A stretch of DNA of 64,000 nucleotides, from positions 2,729,501 through 2,793,500 of the forward strand of contig NZ_JALJWP010000001.1 in assembly GCF_024169245.1 (NCBI RefSeq). The letters are read 5' to 3'. Numbering within the stretch: position 1 is the stretch's first letter; the number at the start of each line of letters is the position of its first letter. A model generated the notes under the pieces. The model was not told where the DNA came from. It saw only the letters and a list, made by a program, of their open reading frames with translations, and ran no database searches. This stretch comes from Pseudomonas koreensis (lineage in GTDB: Bacteria; Pseudomonadota; Gammaproteobacteria; Pseudomonadales; Pseudomonadaceae). The translations under genes were made by a program, and so were the position numbers. Of this stretch, positions 62,601-64,000 are shown one piece after another.

Positions 62601-64000
62601 CAGGGGCCGATTTTCTGGATGGCGACGTGTCCGACCTGCAAACGGGCGGAATCAACAATGACGTGCTTCAGGGTGGTGAAGGAAGCGATACGTTACAGGG
62701 TGGCTTCGGTGCCGACACACTGTACGGCGGCGCTGGGGACGACATTCTTGCCGGCGATTACGAAAACAGCGCTGAGACCGAGCAAAATATCGATTATCTG
62801 GACGGTGGTTCAGGCAACGACACGCTGCTCGGAGGCGGTGGCAACGACACCTTGATGGGCGGGGAAGGGGCGGACTACCTTCGCGGCGATTCCGGCGACA
62901 ACGTGTTTGATGGCGGACCCGGTGATGACGTGTTGGACGGGCTGGACGGTGCTGACATCTATTATTTCGGTGCTGGCGATGGCCTGGATATCGTGACCGA
63001 TTCGGGTGGCAGCAACATCATCAGATTCGGTGCAGGGTTTTCCGCGCAAAGCCTGAAGGCCGACGTTATCGAAGTTTCCGTCGGCCCGGTGTTGCGACTG
63101 GCCAATGGCTCGGGCGACGCGATACTCATCAAGAATCACGAGAAGTGGAAGGACTCCACCTTCAGTTTCAGCGACGGCGTGGTATTGGGTTATGACGATG
63201 TCTTGCGCAAGACATTGCCGCCGATGGATGTGCCCGAGTCACCCGTACCTGAACCTGAAACCGCCCCAGGAACCCCTGAAAGCAAAGTTGAGGATCCGGT
63301 TCAGCCAGACGATGTAACCGCTTCGGCGCAACGCGCAGTGGCATCTGTTCAAGCGGTTGACTGGACCGAGGAATTCCTCGCGCAAAGCAAGTCAAAGCGC
63401 TCCGCCCGCAAACACGCCACTGGTTTTACCTTGAATGAGCAAGGGGTCTGGGTTCGCAGTCATATCACCACCAGCGACACCGGTTACACCACCCACACTG
63501 AGCTGATCGATCACAGCGTCGAAGCAGGGACACTGTCTGAAACGCCGCAGTGGATGAAAGCTGATGGCGGGCAAGCCGTGGTCAGTGAAAGGCAGTCGAA
63601 AACCACAACGCGGGTCGAACATAAACAGGTGAAAGCCGAGGGAGCGATAGCCTCTTCAAGTCAGGCGCCTCGCTATTATCGATCCGGCTCGGCCAACGGG
63701 TTTTCATTCAATACGGGCGATGTATTGGTTGAAGACCGAAAGGAATCCGGCGCGCTTGAAGGCTGGTACGTCTATCCGGCGGCAAGCTTCGGTTCGGCCG
63801 GAACGGTGCGCAAGGAATTGCGCTGGGATGTCGAAAGCACAACGATCAAAAACAAAATCGTCCAAGACGACGACGTCGGTGGGCGAGTCAATATCGAAGT
63901 GGAGAACGTTTTTCACGGCGGTGCGGGAGATGATCTGATCGTCGCTTATGCAGGTTCCCCACTCGACTACGGCACTGTCGGTGACAGAACACCGGGCGCA
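59615..64000 (+). CDS. Giant RTX (hemolysin-type calcium-binding) protein, 3' end beyond the window
   Basis: The frame is open from the ATG at 59615 (AAGGAAG just before it) to the window end, at least 1462 residues, with no signal peptide. Residues 1 to about 465 have no recognisable domain and no lipase GxSxG or protease HExxH motif. From about 470 to 540 and again 670 to 1115 there are many calcium-binding GGxGxDxLx repeats, for example 'YGGVGNDSIDGLAGNDVIEG' and 'GGAGDDRLWGGGGDDLLFGG'. A hemolysin-related segment follows ('IIRFGAGFSAQSLKADVIEV'), then a Pro/Glu-rich linker. A further RTX unit starts at about 1430 ('FHGGAGDDLIVAYAG'). Such proteins leave the cell by a type I secretion system and fold on calcium. 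Confidence 0.93.
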   Translation, partial: MSHVFSDIEKSEILNAANMCRGMAFNSKDLEYLALELAGASCAPLYQKLFDIIDGKVSEVFAVDEEAGEILKSARLWLAVAIDANGGKGAYSALIRGYTSRQGELRLNKIFGEDLMQLSSNQVAANFINTLVDGSLAGQLAPWTVPTISQIAEIDASAIGKALFSGDCGKDDTAVSRNAGWSGTIGFSLLGGKPPYETWRLISAGDSNGEDDGPPPQVKPNRLDDYKNILFAIDSYSIGLRAAISNFGVNPLQSLLSVVPEQINIALASGSVNPLIQHVVKGTPVAAVVELILRYGQNEFLDMFRRTYDGNSAAIPTTNDTFASNAYAFFSAFSPEQSQSIVTRTIGEFGNANAWAKLAGEATPLGVALRNSLQQLSEVVIERADGYPDRNLELYDSHTGEGFITTQWLADRAQMLARLIARTQGSFGEHSLQKFSYSDLASGRQAPMTTGVLNPLAMFGDDGGRSFAGGTNADHLYGGVGNDSIDGLAGNDVIEGGRGNDSLSGGDDNDALYAMAGDDVLIGGKGNDTLFGGEGSDRYEFSSGDGIDEIFDANVNGQLWINGAPIPSLKRRTPLSNIWSTEDQSVTLTLIENTLNIKYGQSDLVVIKNFQPGMLGIRLPEYEGKPLTVANLTLQGDWKAKDADPTVPGDQPSFDELGNVVLLPKVKQRNKADLLYGSAADDVILGLGGSDRLFGKAGDDRLFGDKETTLERAMADGDAKGKASRGDWLDGGQGDDLLIGTASRDVLLGGNDRDTLIGGAGDDVLSGDETTGALEQGWAVRRADVPIAGGVTSHRTVYSKASTNSASEGGDDVLYGQGGKDFINGGWGEDLLDGGADDDLLNGEQGNDTLAGGSGNDTMLGDNLDWAGGLPSRHHGNDVLDGGNGADWLAGNGGSDALYGGPGNDILQGDDDVVDGVDGNAAHFFGDDLLDGGAGDDRLWGGGGDDLLFGGEGNDDLVGDSPDHPVGYHGNDFLDGGAGDDTLRGMGGADTLAGGAGADFLDGDVSDLQTGGINNDVLQGGEGSDTLQGGFGADTLYGGAGDDILAGDYENSAETEQNIDYLDGGSGNDTLLGGGGNDTLMGGEGADYLRGDSGDNVFDGGPGDDVLDGLDGADIYYFGAGDGLDIVTDSGGSNIIRFGAGFSAQSLKADVIEVSVGPVLRLANGSGDAILIKNHEKWKDSTFSFSDGVVLGYDDVLRKTLPPMDVPESPVPEPETAPGTPESKVEDPVQPDDVTASAQRAVASVQAVDWTEEFLAQSKSKRSARKHATGFTLNEQGVWVRSHITTSDTGYTTHTELIDHSVEAGTLSETPQWMKADGGQAVVSERQSKTTTRVEHKQVKAEGAIASSSQAPRYYRSGSANGFSFNTGDVLVEDRKESGALEGWYVYPAASFGSAGTVRKELRWDVESTTIKNKIVQDDDVGGRVNIEVENVFHGGAGDDLIVAYAGSPLDYGTVGDRTPGA

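Overview
The window looks like chromosomal DNA of a fluorescent Pseudomonas, most likely of the P. fluorescens group. The genes read as their Pseudomonas relatives: pcaDC followed by a BenF-like porin, a TtgABC/EmhABC/MexAB-OprM pump, XenB, OlsBA, FosA, PhaG, and DUF6124. DNA is GC-rich with dense coding. REP/REPIN palindromes of three sequence types (GTAGGAGCTGCCGAAGGC, GTAGGAGTGAGCCTGCTC, GTGGGAGCGAGCCTGCTC) sit between many genes. A longer, roughly 190-250 bp palindromic repeat also recurs.

Layout. 0-2.1 kb: end of the protocatechuate (pca) operon and an OprD-type porin. 2.4-9.1 kb: tripartite RND efflux pump with a divergent TetR repressor and a recognisable TtgR-type operator. 9.6-12.2 kb: an arsR-MFS-xenB operon. 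12.4-24.9 kb: mostly core genes (acpH, olsBA with a Pho-box candidate, a serine hydrolase, a YceI-like gene with a cardiolipin-synthase-like gene, bglX, lemA with two TPM genes, a methyltransferase, a YegP-like gene). 25-26 kb: a solitary SIR2-fold protein (DUF4917). 26-32 kb: Fe-dependent alcohol dehydrogenase, then LysR, CoA-transferase, HMG-CoA-lyase-like enzyme and an MFS transporter, which look like one uptake/activation/cleavage pathway. 32-36 kb: two paralogous secreted proteins, fosA, a LysE exporter, DUF4142, and a small membrane protein. 36-42.6 kb: an accessory zone ending at tRNA-Gly(CCC). It holds an orphan HsdR-N-like nuclease, tam, DUF6124 with a structured leader, a decayed higBA, hicAB with a frameshift that fuses the two genes, and hipBA. 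42.7-46.4 kb: phaG, rsuA, a CWC protein, and a diguanylate cyclase.

46.6-56.6 kb is the most informative region. It is a minus-strand operon of ABC transporter (three genes), two DUF1989 proteins, a 'urea carboxylase' and allophanate hydrolase. A clear guanidine-I riboswitch precedes the transporter and a guanidine-II (mini-ykkC) riboswitch precedes the carboxylase. A sigma-54 promoter candidate lies upstream of the first riboswitch. Together these make it a guanidine import and nitrogen-salvage operon rather than a simple urea operon: guanidine is carboxylated, deiminated to allophanate, then hydrolysed to ammonia and CO2. A REPIN is inserted in frame inside the carboxylase gene.

56.9-64 kb: a Tyr/Pro-rich lipoprotein, then a closely packed trio of glycosyltransferase, single-pass membrane protein, and a very large RTX calcium-binding protein that runs off the window.
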